A model generated the notes under the pieces. That model had not been told where the DNA came from and made no database searches. It saw nothing but the letters and a program-made list of their open reading frames with translations. 64,000 nt of DNA from the NCBI RefSeq assembly GCF_005885635.1, contig NZ_VATY01000003.1, positions 186,001 through 250,000 on the forward strand. The letters are read 5' to 3'. The first letter of the stretch is position 1; every line of letters begins with the position of its first letter. This DNA comes from Maribacter algarum (ex Zhang et al. 2020) (lineage in GTDB: Bacteria; Bacteroidota; Bacteroidia; Flavobacteriales; Flavobacteriaceae). Position numbers and translations under genes: made by a program. Of this stretch, positions 33,746 through 42,490 are shown piece after piece.

Positions 33746-34222
33746 TTACTCTATTCTTAAGAAAGATATTTTTGTGGATTTTGTTTCAATACCATCTAGA
33801 AGAATAATCTTTGTCATAATTAAAGCGTCAATAGAATCTGTTTCTATGCCATTTGTCGAAACACTATCATAATACAATCTCATACTTTTTAGGGAATCCG
33901 AAAGGACGACGGTCTCACCCACGGTACGGATATTTTCTACAGAAAAATTTGAGCTATCTGTTTTTATAAAGCCCTCTTTTGAGAAGTCTTTTAGCTGCTT
34001 TAGAATATCTTCCTGAAATTCTGGGTGTTCATTTTTCAATTTTAATAACTCGAAATAGTTTTTTAACCGCTCAGAAACTAGGTTTTCTAAAGTAAAATCT
34101 TTGCGGTCTATTTCATATTCTGAAGCAGTAGAGTCGTCATTGGTTACTATATACTCCTTGTTCATATTGTTGCCGCAAGAGCTTAAAATCCATATAACCA
34201 GAACAAAGATTGTTTTTCTCAT
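33746..34222 (-). CDS. Small lipoprotein, unknown function
   Basis: 158 residues with a lipobox (VLVIWILSSC, cysteine at about 16) and a predicted periplasmic helical region (LENLVSERLKNYFELLKLKNEHPEF, EDILKQLKDFS) followed by strands (TVVLSDSLKSMRLYYDSV). No family recognised. Its ATG overlaps the stop of the next upstream gene (ATGA), so the two are co-translated. Confidence 0.7.
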   Translation of the reverse strand: MRKTIFVLVIWILSSCGNNMNKEYIVTNDDSTASEYEIDRKDFTLENLVSERLKNYFELLKLKNEHPEFQEDILKQLKDFSKEGFIKTDSSNFSVENIRTVGETVVLSDSLKSMRLYYDSVSTNGIETDSIDALIMTKIILLDGIETKSTKISFLRIE

Positions 34223-35112
34223 AGCGTAATGAATTTTAATTTCACAATTTTTCCATTCTTTAAAGTTTTTTCCAAGACCTTAATCCGTTTCAAATTACTG
34301 GTCGGTACTGTTAGGAGTTGAATAAAGTCTTCTTTGGAAAATAGCTCTACCCCTATATTTTTACTATGAAGTTGGTAGATAATAGCCTCGTCAGAAATAA
34401 GATTTCGCAATCCCCTTTTATGCTTATTCCAGTCTGTTACATTGCCATCGGTATAAAACTTAAGCATGAGAGCATAATCATCTGCTTCAAGCTGAATTTT
34501 TTGATTCTTATTATTCTCAATAAAACGGACTATAGTATCAGTTTTATGATAAGGAGATTTTACAACGAACTTTATATAATCATCAGCACTAGAATACGTA
34601 AAGCACCCAAGGCTATCGGTCTTAAAACCAATCGGAGATTCACCTTTACTTAATATTTTTATATCCAAAGGAATCTTTACAATAGGATTGTCTGAAAGAT
34701 TTTCTACAAAGCAAAACTGGAATTCGTTCTTTGTATTAAATCCGAACCATACCAGCAGAGCAATTGGGATTAAACCAAAAAGTAAATATTTACTTTTTGT
34801 TGTTTTTGGAATTTGAGTTATGGGTGTTTCATGATTTGACTTAAAAGTATTCCAATTACTTTGTTCAACATACTTGCTTAACAAATTAAGCATATCAATT
34901 CGCGGCAATTTATCAGGTGTATTCTTGAAGTAGGTGTAAAACCACTTTTCGCTGACCTTGGCTTTAACCTTGGTAAACAAATCTTCTTGAAATAGCGCAA
35001 TCTCCTCCCCTTTCCATGCTTCAATTGAATCAGGGGCATTGTGACTCTTTAAAAAAGTAACGGTAATCTGTTCTTTTAAGAGCTTGAAATAAAATTTGTC
35101 TTTGGTATTCAA
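34219..35112 (-). CDS. Single-span membrane protein with small cytoplasmic domain, unknown function
   Basis: 297 residues. The cytoplasmic N-terminus (about 1-107) ends in a helical module SEKWFYTYFKNTPDKLPR followed by IDMLNLLSKYVEQSNWNTF, which looks like a small helix-turn-helix-like domain seen in some Bacteroidota membrane regulators. One membrane helix (about 108-126, YLLFGLIPIALLVWFGF) leads to a periplasmic part with a beta-rich region (IPLDIKILSKG, IGFKTDSLGCFTYSS). No enzyme motif. The family is not recognised; the role may be sensory. Paired with the downstream lipoprotein gene by a 4-bp overlap. Confidence 0.65.
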   Translation of the reverse strand: MNTKDKFYFKLLKEQITVTFLKSHNAPDSIEAWKGEEIALFQEDLFTKVKAKVSEKWFYTYFKNTPDKLPRIDMLNLLSKYVEQSNWNTFKSNHETPITQIPKTTKSKYLLFGLIPIALLVWFGFNTKNEFQFCFVENLSDNPIVKIPLDIKILSKGESPIGFKTDSLGCFTYSSADDYIKFVVKSPYHKTDTIVRFIENNKNQKIQLEADDYALMLKFYTDGNVTDWNKHKRGLRNLISDEAIIYQLHSKNIGVELFSKEDFIQLLTVPTSNLKRIKVLEKTLKNGKIVKLKFITL

Positions 35113-35209
35113 TATGGTTTAATCAACTAATAATCAATCATTTAAAAATTGTAAAACAAATTACAATTATTTTACAGGAGTTATACAAAGCCAGCTACCA
35201 GCGTTCATA

Positions 35210-35217
35210 TAGGTTTG
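35210..35217 (+). promoter_or_regulatory. -7 promoter box of the DUF4349 gene
   Basis: TAGGTTTG fits TAnnTTTG and lies 27 nt before the ATG at 35245. No matching -33 element seen. Confidence 0.4.
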
Positions 35218-35244
35218 CTCTATTAATTCTAAAAATATAAAACT

Positions 35245-36093
35245 ATGAGCGTAAAAACGGTAAATCGAGTATTAATAATTGTAACTCTTTCCATAGGCAT
35301 GTGTTACTTCACGGCATGCAACCAGTCCCAATATTCAGAAAAAATTACCACTGATAATGCGGAAATAACTGAAAGCTATGATGCAGTGGTAGAAAACGAA
35401 ACCAATGATTCAAAAAACCCACAACTTCCAAAGAATTTAAAAATCATTAAATCTGCCAATGTCAAGTATAAGGTGAAAAATGTTAAAACAGCTACGAATA
35501 CCATCAAACAATCAGCATCTGTATTCAATGCCTACATCTCAGATTTAAGGTTTGAAAATAGTCTTTATAGCCTTGAAAATCGCTTCACTGTCAAAATCCC
35601 CCAAGAACATTTCGACGCTATGATGGACTCCATAGTTCAAGTTGCCGATTTTATTGATTACGAGAACATTACAACGGATAATGTTACGGAGCAGTATATA
35701 GATCTTCAATCACGTTTAAAAACAAAACTAGAAGTAAAGGAACGTTATGAAATCATACTTAGAAAAAGCGCTAAAACAGTTAAAGATATCTTAGCAACGG
35801 AGGAAAAATTACGTGTTATTCAAGAGGAGATAGAAGCCGCCCAGGGAAAATTGAAATATTTAACGAACAAAGTCGCCTATAGCACTATTCAAATTGACCT
35901 ATACGAAACTGTTGATTATAAGGAAGAGCCTGAGACTTACTCGAAGTCATTTTGGTCAAAATCAAAGGACGCACTGGTATTTGGTTGGGAGCTGGTAGAA
36001 GCAATTGTTCTTGGCATCATCTACATTTGGCCTTTACTGCTAATAGGGTTTTTTCTAACATTTCTACTTAGAAAACGTTTTGTTAAAAAATGA
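35245..36093 (+). CDS. DUF4349 lipoprotein
   Basis: 282 residues. A lipoprotein signal (IVTLSIGMCYFTAC, acylated cysteine at about 25) is followed by the DUF4349 domain: LKIIKSANVKYKVKNV, ENRFTVKIPQEHFDAMMDSI, DVTEQYIDLQSRL-like sequence (VTEQYIDLQSRLKTKLEVKE) and a coiled coil (ILATEEKLRVIQEEIEAAQGKLKYL). A C-terminal membrane helix (about 252-275, LGIIYIWPLLLIGFFLTFLL) anchors the other end. Function unknown. The last ~110 bp of this gene, with the terminator behind it, have a decayed copy at 42315-42430. Confidence 0.88.
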   Translation: MSVKTVNRVLIIVTLSIGMCYFTACNQSQYSEKITTDNAEITESYDAVVENETNDSKNPQLPKNLKIIKSANVKYKVKNVKTATNTIKQSASVFNAYISDLRFENSLYSLENRFTVKIPQEHFDAMMDSIVQVADFIDYENITTDNVTEQYIDLQSRLKTKLEVKERYEIILRKSAKTVKDILATEEKLRVIQEEIEAAQGKLKYLTNKVAYSTIQIDLYETVDYKEEPETYSKSFWSKSKDALVFGWELVEAIVLGIIYIWPLLLIGFFLTFLLRKRFVKK

Positions 36094-36111
36094 GATAACC
36101 AAAATATATTA

Positions 36112-36138
36112 AAAAGCCTCTGCTAAGCAGAGGCTTTT
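36112..36138. terminator. Bidirectional terminator between the DUF4349 gene and giant gene 1
   Basis: AAAAGCCTCTGC and GCAGAGGCTTTT pair with a 3-nt loop and flanking A/T tracts. Same hairpin core as at 33701. Confidence 0.85.
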
Positions 36139-36159
36139 CAAGTTCCTGAAATACCAATA

Positions 36160-39100
36160 TTATCTAATAATGAGTTTTTTACTGTCGGACCATGCGCCCG
36201 AGCGCACTACAATTTGATACGCTCCCGCAGCGAGTCGGCTTACATCGATAATTTCGTTCCACCCTCCCCTTAAATGCATAACTTGAGTACCGGAAATCGA
36301 ATATATTGTGTACTCTATCTCCGAACCCTCCTCTTCTAAATTGTTTAAAATAACCTGTACCTCGGTTGAAGCCGGGTTCGGACTTATTGTAAGGCTCGGC
36401 TTGTCGTTAAATACCAAATCAGAGATATCAACCAGCAAGGATTGACTTGAATTTATGACAGGAGACATAACATTTCCTGGTATGACCTCTGTTGGTGAAG
36501 CTCCATTGCCATCACTTGGTTTTCTCCATCCCACTGCAAGGTTATCACCGAAGGCCGCCTCTTTCATCAAAGCCTCGATATAGTAATTGTTCCCCTTTGT
36601 GAGTAATATGCCCTGTGATTTTTGGGTAGGGAACTTGTTCCATTCCCTATTAAGGGCATAATCCTCGTTATGGGCCAGGCGTACCTTGTCTACCGGGTCG
36701 TCGCTTGTACTAAGGTTCAGTTCGGTATGGTTGTTACCCGCTATCCAGAAATAGTAGATGCCCGTTTCCGGTGGACAGAGGTAACCACTTACCCGCACAC
36801 CAAAATTGTCGCCCATGTTCCTCGGGGTTTCGAATTCGGTCAACTCAGCACTAATCGATGGGCTGTCCGGATAATTCGGCGCATCGAGAAGATTGGCTAT
36901 CGCAGAGCCTGCTATGCCATCATAGCGTTCCATAAGGATACTGCCACTAGCGGTGCATGAGTTCGGATTGTAAGCTACTACATCTATCACAGTGGTATCG
37001 GTAAAGCCACCATCGCCGGTGGTTACCGTTATGGTCGCCATGCCTTCGGCCAATGCCGTTACAAGCCCGTTGTTGTCAACGGTAGCTATCGAGGTGTTGT
37101 TCGATGACCAGGTAACTGAATTATCGGTAGCGTTCGAAGGTGATACGGAAAGTGAAAGTGTCGAAGTTTCACCTTCCGCAAGACTCAAGTTCGAAGGTAA
37201 CAGAGAAACTCCTGTTACAGGCACATTGGCCCGTACGACCGGTGAGAGTACGCCGCCAGGTACAACCCCTGTTGGTGAAGCTCCATTGCCATCACTTGGT
37301 TTTCTCCATCCCACGGCAAGGTTATCACCGAAGGCCGCCTCTTTCATCAAAGCCTCGATATAGTAAGTGTTTCCCATTGTGAGTAATATGCCCGGTGATT
37401 TTTGCGTAGGGAACTTGTTCCATTCCCTACTAAGCGCATAATCCTCATTATGGGCCAGGCGTACCTTGTCTGCCGGGTCATCGCTTGTGCTAAGGTTCAG
37501 TTCGGTATGGTTGTTACCCGCTATCCAGAAATAGTAGATGCCCGTTTCAGGTGGACAGAGGTAACCGCTTACCCGCACACCAAAATTGTCGCCCTGGTTG
37601 CTCTGTATCTCAAAGGTTGTCAGTTCGGAGCTCAGCGACGGATTATCAGGATAATTCGGTGCGTCGAGAAGATTGGCTATCGCAGAGCCCGCTATGCCAT
37701 CATAGCGTTCCATAAGGATACTGCCACTAGCGGTGCATGAGTTCGGATTGTAAGCTACTACATCTATCACAGTGGTATCGGTAAAGCCACCATCGCCGGT
37801 GGTTACCGTTATGGTCGCCATGCCTTCGGCCAATGCCGTTACAAGCCCGTTGTTGTCAACGGTAGCTATCGAGGTGTTGTTCGATGACCAGGTAACTGAA
37901 TTATCGGTAGCGTTCGAAGGTGATACGGAAAGTGAAAGTGTCGAAGTTTCACCTTCCGCAAGACTCAAGTTCGAAGGTAACAGAGAAACTCCTGTTACAG
38001 GCACATTGGCCCGTACGACCGGTGAGAGTACGCCGCCAGGTACAACCCCTGTTGGTGAAGCTCCATTGCCATCACTTGGTTTTCTCCATCCCACGGCAAG
38101 GTTATCACCGAAGGCCGCCTCTTTCATCAAAGCCTCGATATAGTAAGTGTTTCCCTTTGTGAGTAATATGCCCGGTGATTTTTGCGTAGGGAACTTGTTC
38201 CATTCCCTACTAAGCGCATAATCCTCGTTATGCGCCAGGCGTACCTTGTCTGCCGGGTCGTCGCTTGTACTAAGGTTCAGTTCGGTATGGTTGTTTCCCG
38301 CTATCCAGAAATAGTAGATGCCCGTTTCAGGTGGACAGAGGTAACCGCTTACCCGCACACCAAAATTGTCGCCCTGGTTGCTCTGTATCTCAAAGATTGT
38401 CAGTTCGGAGCTCAGCGACGGATTATCAGGATAATTCGGTGCATCGAGAAGATTGGCTATCGCAGAGCCCGCTATACCGTCATAGCGTTCCATTAGGATG
38501 CTGCCACTGGCGGTGCACGAGTTCGGATTGTAAGCTACTACATCTATCACAGTGGTATCGGTAAAGCCACCATCGCCGGTGGTTACCGTTATGGTCGCCA
38601 TGCCCTCGGCCAATGCCGTTACAAGCCCGTTGTTGTCAACGGTCGCTATAGAGGTGTTGTCCGATGACCAGGTAACTGAATTATCGGTAGCGTTCGAAGG
38701 TGATACAACAGCGGTGAGCGATTCGGTAAGTCCGACAGTAATACTTGTCGGTGCGTTTTCAATACTTACCCCTGATACCGATACTGGGGCGGTCTCTACT
38801 GTAATAAGCGTCGTGTCGGAAAAGCCGCCATCAACGGTCGTTGCCGTTATAGTTGCCGTACCCACCGATACCGCCGTTACGGAACCGTTCGTACTAACCA
38901 TGGCGACCAGGTCATCGCTGGAGGACCAACTTACGGAAGTATCATCGGCATCCGCTGGGATAACGTTAGCAGCAAGCTGCTGTGAAGCCCCTTCGAGGAG
39001 CGTCAATGACTGTGGAGAAACACTCACTCCCGTTACCGGGACAGGAAGCGCTTCAACGCTAATGGTTGCTGTATCAATAAAACCACCATCAGTGGTCGTT

Positions 39101-42100
39101 ACCGTTATGGTCGCAGTGCCTTCAATTACCCCGATAACCAAGCCATCCGTATCCACAGTTGCTATCGAAGCATTACTTGATGACCAAGTTACTGAAATGT
39201 CCGTCGCCTCAGATGGTGTTACTGTGGCTGTCAATGTTCCCGATTCCCCTTCTTGTAAGGTTAATGTATTAACATCAAGCGATACACCTGTAACATTAAC
39301 AACAGGAGGCCCACTGAAAAAATCAAATGCCGTACAAGGTATAACTTGAAAAGGAACAGCTCCATTACCATTGCTTGGTTTACGCCATCCTACCGATAAA
39401 TTATCACCACCACCTCTTTCATTCATCAATGCTTCGATATAGTAGTTCTGACCCGCAACCAGATTAATTCCAATAGATTTTTGAGTAGGGAATTTATTCC
39501 ATTCACCGTCAAAAGACCATGATTCATGATATGCAATTCTAGTCTTATTAAGTTCATTAGCATCTGTACTTAAACTTAGTTCAACGTTATCATCCCCAGT
39601 AACCCAAAAATAATAAGTCCCAGTTTCTGGTGCTTTTAATAATCCTTTCACGCGAACTCCATAATCATCGTCAACATTAATAGGAATTCGGAATTCATTG
39701 AGTTCATCTACAGCACTTGGCGCAGCAGGAAAGTTCACATTACTCTTTAATTCATCAATTGTTTTTCCCGGAACATTTGAATAGGTCTCCATAATAATTC
39801 TATCCGTACAGGGATCTGGGTCAAGTTGGCTAATCCAATCATCAATTAGTTGTACCGCATTTGCATCTATTTTGTTCTTGGCAATAGGCGGCATTCGAAT
39901 TGCCGGATCCGTGCTGTTCATTCTATGGTAAACTATCGAGGCGCTCGGATTTCCTGGGGCAACAATTTTTTCATTTGGGATTCCCAAAGGCAAATAAGGA
40001 TTTGCTGTCAAAAGTCCGGTTTGTACAATATCAAGATTTAGTCTTAAGTCAAAATCGCCGCGATTTCCAGTCCCCGGCCTATGGCAATATGCACAATTCA
40101 AATCCATATAAGACCTTGCTTTTTCATCAAGAGTTGCACTGGCATCATCAATAGATTTTGAAGTTAAAATAGTATTTGCATCAGTATCGGTAATAGTTTG
40201 GTCTAATATTCCTAAATGACTCAAGGTCACTAATTGATTGGCCGTTCTTCCAGTTTCAGAATAGGTGAAATCCTTGTTCAAATATCTGGCCCTTGTACCT
40301 AAAGTTCCCCCTGTTGTGGGGTTATGACAAGTAACACAGTCAATTGTACTTGGATAGCTCCAAGTCTGGGTGGTCGTACTTCCATTAGCTTTTGTAATGT
40401 CAATAGATTCGTCTAATCCACTAGTAAGTAGTTCAGCATCCGTTTGTTGATCATTCCATTTGTAGGTCACAAAATAAAAGTTACCATCACTGGCTTTAAT
40501 TGAGAATCTGGTTTCCAGTCGTTTCGTAATTGAGGGATTGTTCTCATTGATGGGCAATTCAAAATGCTTGACTATTACCGAACCTATAGGAAAATTCCAA
40601 TCATCAACATCAGAGTATGCTATTTTTTCGGCAGCAGTATTATGACTTCCGTCATTGGGAATAGCCATCCAACGTTTCTTTATTGCGCCATCAGACCAAA
40701 ATGATTCCACTAAATCATAGGGTATTAAGCCGTCAGTCGGCGTAAGGTTTATCAGGTCGGAAAAAGCACCCGTTTCAGACAACAATTGCGGTGTGTTTCC
40801 AAAACCAGTATTCTTGGAAGTTATCTTAAAAAGTGATGAAGTACCTTGTTTTAATATGTAGAGTTCACCTTGATTATCCTCCCCGAAAGAAATGATATTT
40901 GTAGAAGTAAAGTTACCATATTGTTCATATGACCCCGTATTGATATCTACGGTAAAGATTTCTTCCCCATTGCCATAATCAGCGCAGATGTACTTTCCTC
41001 TCAGCTCAGGAACTTCATTGCCACGATATACATATCCACCAATAACTGCATTCGCCTCTGAACGCGGAAATGCTAGAAGAGGTTGTTCATGAGGCATATT
41101 ATTGTAAAGGTTTTGTACACAAAACGTACTTTCATAGAAGCCTTCAAAAAGAGGCCAGCCATAATTGCTACCCTTTTTGATAACATTAATTTCTTCATGC
41201 CTACCCCCTCCTATTTCACCTACATATAAGGTTCCCGTTTCCCGGTCCTTTGTCATTCGGTGAGGGTTTCTATGCCCCATGCTATAATATTCTTCAAAAT
41301 TTTCTCCTGTTGGACTTAAAAAGGGATTGTCATTAGGTATCCAGTAGCCATTTCCTGTTAATTCATCCGAAAAACCATGATCATCGGGCATTGTTCGTAC
41401 TGGTGGGTGACTTTTCGTATTATCCATATCTACATCCAAACGTAAAACACCGCCATCAAGATTATTCTCAATATCTTGAGCTTTCTTGAAAGCAGTTTGA
41501 TCCCCAGTTGTCAGATACAAAAACCCATCATCTCCAAATAAGAGTCCACCACCTCTATGGGTTGTTCCATACATTCGTAGTTTTAGCATTATTTGCTCAG
41601 AAGATTCTTGAATATTAAGTGTTGTGGGATTGGCCTCATATCTAGCCAGTATCAAAAAATTACCCCAATACTCTTCGCTATCACAGCTTTGGGTAGTATA
41701 ACTATTCGGAAAATCGTTGCTATTGGCATCCTCGGTGGTGTACCAGGTATAGATATAGTTCTTTCCCGCGTTACCAAACTGCGGATGCAATGCCAGACCT
41801 AAAAAACCACCATCCCAAACAACACCAACTTTATCTGATAAATCTATCATTAAGTTCTTGGTGGAGACAGCAGGGTTCTTTTCAAACGAAAATATTTTTC
41901 CATCGCGCTGCCCAACAATAATCTTATTACCAGTTGGTAATTCGTTAAAAGTTAATGGAGAATCAAAAGTGAGATTTGGAAATATTGGTTCGTACGGCAA
42001 GCCTTGCGGAAGAATGCCAGGAAAGTTGCCATTTAGATAACTTCCTATTGGTTGAGGGTTGTCCAATCCAGAGCCTGCGAAGTAATATGGTATTGCGCTT

Positions 42101-42168
42101 AAAAAAAGTAGAGAGGAAAGCAGAAATAGGTATTTCTTCCGCTTTCCGAGGAGTAATTTTGTTTTCAT
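36160..42168 (-). CDS. Giant T9SS protein: PQQ-type sugar dehydrogenase propeller, diheme cytochrome, PA14/BIG2 repeats (copy 1)
   Basis: 2002 residues from the ATG at 42168 (aligned with copy 2; the frame opens 9 codons earlier). Order: signal peptide; glucose/sorbosone-dehydrogenase propeller (about 60-445; THRGGGLLFGDDGFLYLTTGD, NPHRMT, GSNYGWPLFEG); cytochrome region (about 460-780) with CVTCH near 610 and CAYCH near 691 plus MPP, resembling the SO2930-type diheme family; PA14-like module 1 (about 790-950); three BIG2 Ig-like domains; then three units of PA14 plus BIG2 of 260 residues, the last ending in a PA14; T9SS type A sorting domain (about 1916-2002, SPNPASTEVQV). Likely a surface sugar oxidoreductase passing electrons to haem. 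PQQ use and substrate are inference. The repeat part is richer in G+C than its surroundings. Confidence 0.85.
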   Translation of the reverse strand: MKTKLLLGKRKKYLFLLSSLLFLSAIPYYFAGSGLDNPQPIGSYLNGNFPGILPQGLPYEPIFPNLTFDSPLTFNELPTGNKIIVGQRDGKIFSFEKNPAVSTKNLMIDLSDKVGVVWDGGFLGLALHPQFGNAGKNYIYTWYTTEDANSNDFPNSYTTQSCDSEEYWGNFLILARYEANPTTLNIQESSEQIMLKLRMYGTTHRGGGLLFGDDGFLYLTTGDQTAFKKAQDIENNLDGGVLRLDVDMDNTKSHPPVRTMPDDHGFSDELTGNGYWIPNDNPFLSPTGENFEEYYSMGHRNPHRMTKDRETGTLYVGEIGGGRHEEINVIKKGSNYGWPLFEGFYESTFCVQNLYNNMPHEQPLLAFPRSEANAVIGGYVYRGNEVPELRGKYICADYGNGEEIFTVDINTGSYEQYGNFTSTNIISFGEDNQGELYILKQGTSSLFKITSKNTGFGNTPQLLSETGAFSDLINLTPTDGLIPYDLVESFWSDGAIKKRWMAIPNDGSHNTAAEKIAYSDVDDWNFPIGSVIVKHFELPINENNPSITKRLETRFSIKASDGNFYFVTYKWNDQQTDAELLTSGLDESIDITKANGSTTTQTWSYPSTIDCVTCHNPTTGGTLGTRARYLNKDFTYSETGRTANQLVTLSHLGILDQTITDTDANTILTSKSIDDASATLDEKARSYMDLNCAYCHRPGTGNRGDFDLRLNLDIVQTGLLTANPYLPLGIPNEKIVAPGNPSASIVYHRMNSTDPAIRMPPIAKNKIDANAVQLIDDWISQLDPDPCTDRIIMETYSNVPGKTIDELKSNVNFPAAPSAVDELNEFRIPINVDDDYGVRVKGLLKAPETGTYYFWVTGDDNVELSLSTDANELNKTRIAYHESWSFDGEWNKFPTQKSIGINLVAGQNYYIEALMNERGGGDNLSVGWRKPSNGNGAVPFQVIPCTAFDFFSGPPVVNVTGVSLDVNTLTLQEGESGTLTATVTPSEATDISVTWSSSNASIATVDTDGLVIGVIEGTATITVTTTDGGFIDTATISVEALPVPVTGVSVSPQSLTLLEGASQQLAANVIPADADDTSVSWSSSDDLVAMVSTNGSVTAVSVGTATITATTVDGGFSDTTLITVETAPVSVSGVSIENAPTSITVGLTESLTAVVSPSNATDNSVTWSSDNTSIATVDNNGLVTALAEGMATITVTTGDGGFTDTTVIDVVAYNPNSCTASGSILMERYDGIAGSAIANLLDAPNYPDNPSLSSELTIFEIQSNQGDNFGVRVSGYLCPPETGIYYFWIAGNNHTELNLSTSDDPADKVRLAHNEDYALSREWNKFPTQKSPGILLTKGNTYYIEALMKEAAFGDNLAVGWRKPSDGNGASPTGVVPGGVLSPVVRANVPVTGVSLLPSNLSLAEGETSTLSLSVSPSNATDNSVTWSSNNTSIATVDNNGLVTALAEGMATITVTTGDGGFTDTTVIDVVAYNPNSCTASGSILMERYDGIAGSAIANLLDAPNYPDNPSLSSELTTFEIQSNQGDNFGVRVSGYLCPPETGIYYFWIAGNNHTELNLSTSDDPADKVRLAHNEDYALSREWNKFPTQKSPGILLTMGNTYYIEALMKEAAFGDNLAVGWRKPSDGNGASPTGVVPGGVLSPVVRANVPVTGVSLLPSNLSLAEGETSTLSLSVSPSNATDNSVTWSSNNTSIATVDNNGLVTALAEGMATITVTTGDGGFTDTTVIDVVAYNPNSCTASGSILMERYDGIAGSAIANLLDAPNYPDSPSISAELTEFETPRNMGDNFGVRVSGYLCPPETGIYYFWIAGNNHTELNLSTSDDPVDKVRLAHNEDYALNREWNKFPTQKSQGILLTKGNNYYIEALMKEAAFGDNLAVGWRKPSDGNGASPTEVIPGNVMSPVINSSQSLLVDISDLVFNDKPSLTISPNPASTEVQVILNNLEEEGSEIEYTIYSISGTQVMHLRGGWNEIIDVSRLAAGAYQIVVRSGAWSDSKKLIIR
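36481..38820 (-). repeat. Three tandem 780-bp units in giant gene 1
   Basis: Units begin near 36481, 37261 and 38041. Each encodes one PA14-like and one BIG2 module (260 residues). Between 36911-37375 and 37691-38155 I see no base difference over about 465 bp. Confidence 0.9.
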
Positions 42169-42179
42169 ATTGGTGTGGA

Positions 42180-42309
42180 ATGGTTCTACCAACAAAGGAA
42201 TAGGATTTCCTCATATTTTATGGGGGCTAATCGATGAAATACATCTTAATTCGTTGAAGCACAATAGGATAAAAATCTACGTTATTCCGGCTTTGGGGTA
42301 GACTATTTT
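42180..42309 (-). repeat. Duplicated upstream region of giant gene 1
   Basis: About 130 bp before the giant gene 1 start match 48485-48613 before giant gene 2, including GGTTCTACCAACAAAGGAAT and TAATCGATGAAATACA. It is the 5' end of the tandem duplication unit and probably carries the promoter and leader of both genes; no canonical TAnnTTTG box is clear. Confidence 0.8.
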
Positions 42310-42314
42310 TTCAG

Positions 42315-42430
42315 GTTGAAAACTGGGAGAAGCCATTGCACTTGGCATCATCCATATTTGGACTTTATTATTAACAGGATTTCTTCTCGTATTTTATTTA
42401 TAAACCGTTTGGTTAAAAAAAGTGATAAAT
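42315..42430 (+). pseudogene. Decayed copy of the 3' end of the DUF4349 gene
   Basis: In frame from 42323 it reads LGEAIALGIIHIWTLLLTGF and on to a stop at 42401, against LVEAIVLGIIYIWPLLLIGF at the end of the intact gene. A stop replaces the Arg-Lys of the intact tail and the following bases (GTTTGGTTAAAAAAAGTGATAA) still align. Only about the last 110 bp of the gene remain. Directly after it comes a terminator like that of the intact copy. Confidence 0.85.
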
Positions 42431-42440
42431 AATATATACC

Positions 42441-42470
42441 AAAAAGCCTCCGTTATGCAGAGGCTTTTTA
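42441..42470. terminator. Terminator behind giant gene 2, duplicated hairpin
   Basis: AAAAAGCCTC (42441-42450) and GAGGCTTTTT (42460-42469) pair; the loop end has diverged from the copy at 36112. T-tracts on both sides. Confidence 0.8.
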
Positions 42471-42490
42471 AGTTAAGGAATTACCGAATA

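Noticed and set aside
36481-38820. CRISPR-like or mobile repeat array
   Set aside because: The repeats are 780 bp long, in frame and encode PA14/BIG2 modules, so they are protein repeats.
36622-39349. Series of plus-strand open frames of 80-265 codons opposite giant gene 1 (and similar ones opposite giant gene 2)
   Set aside because: They repeat with the 780-bp period and have no start signals or family features. They are mirror images of the Thr/Ser/Val-rich coding strand.
42196-42490. An additional small gene between the giant genes
   Set aside because: The only coding-like stretch is the decayed DUF4349 tail with an early stop and no start.
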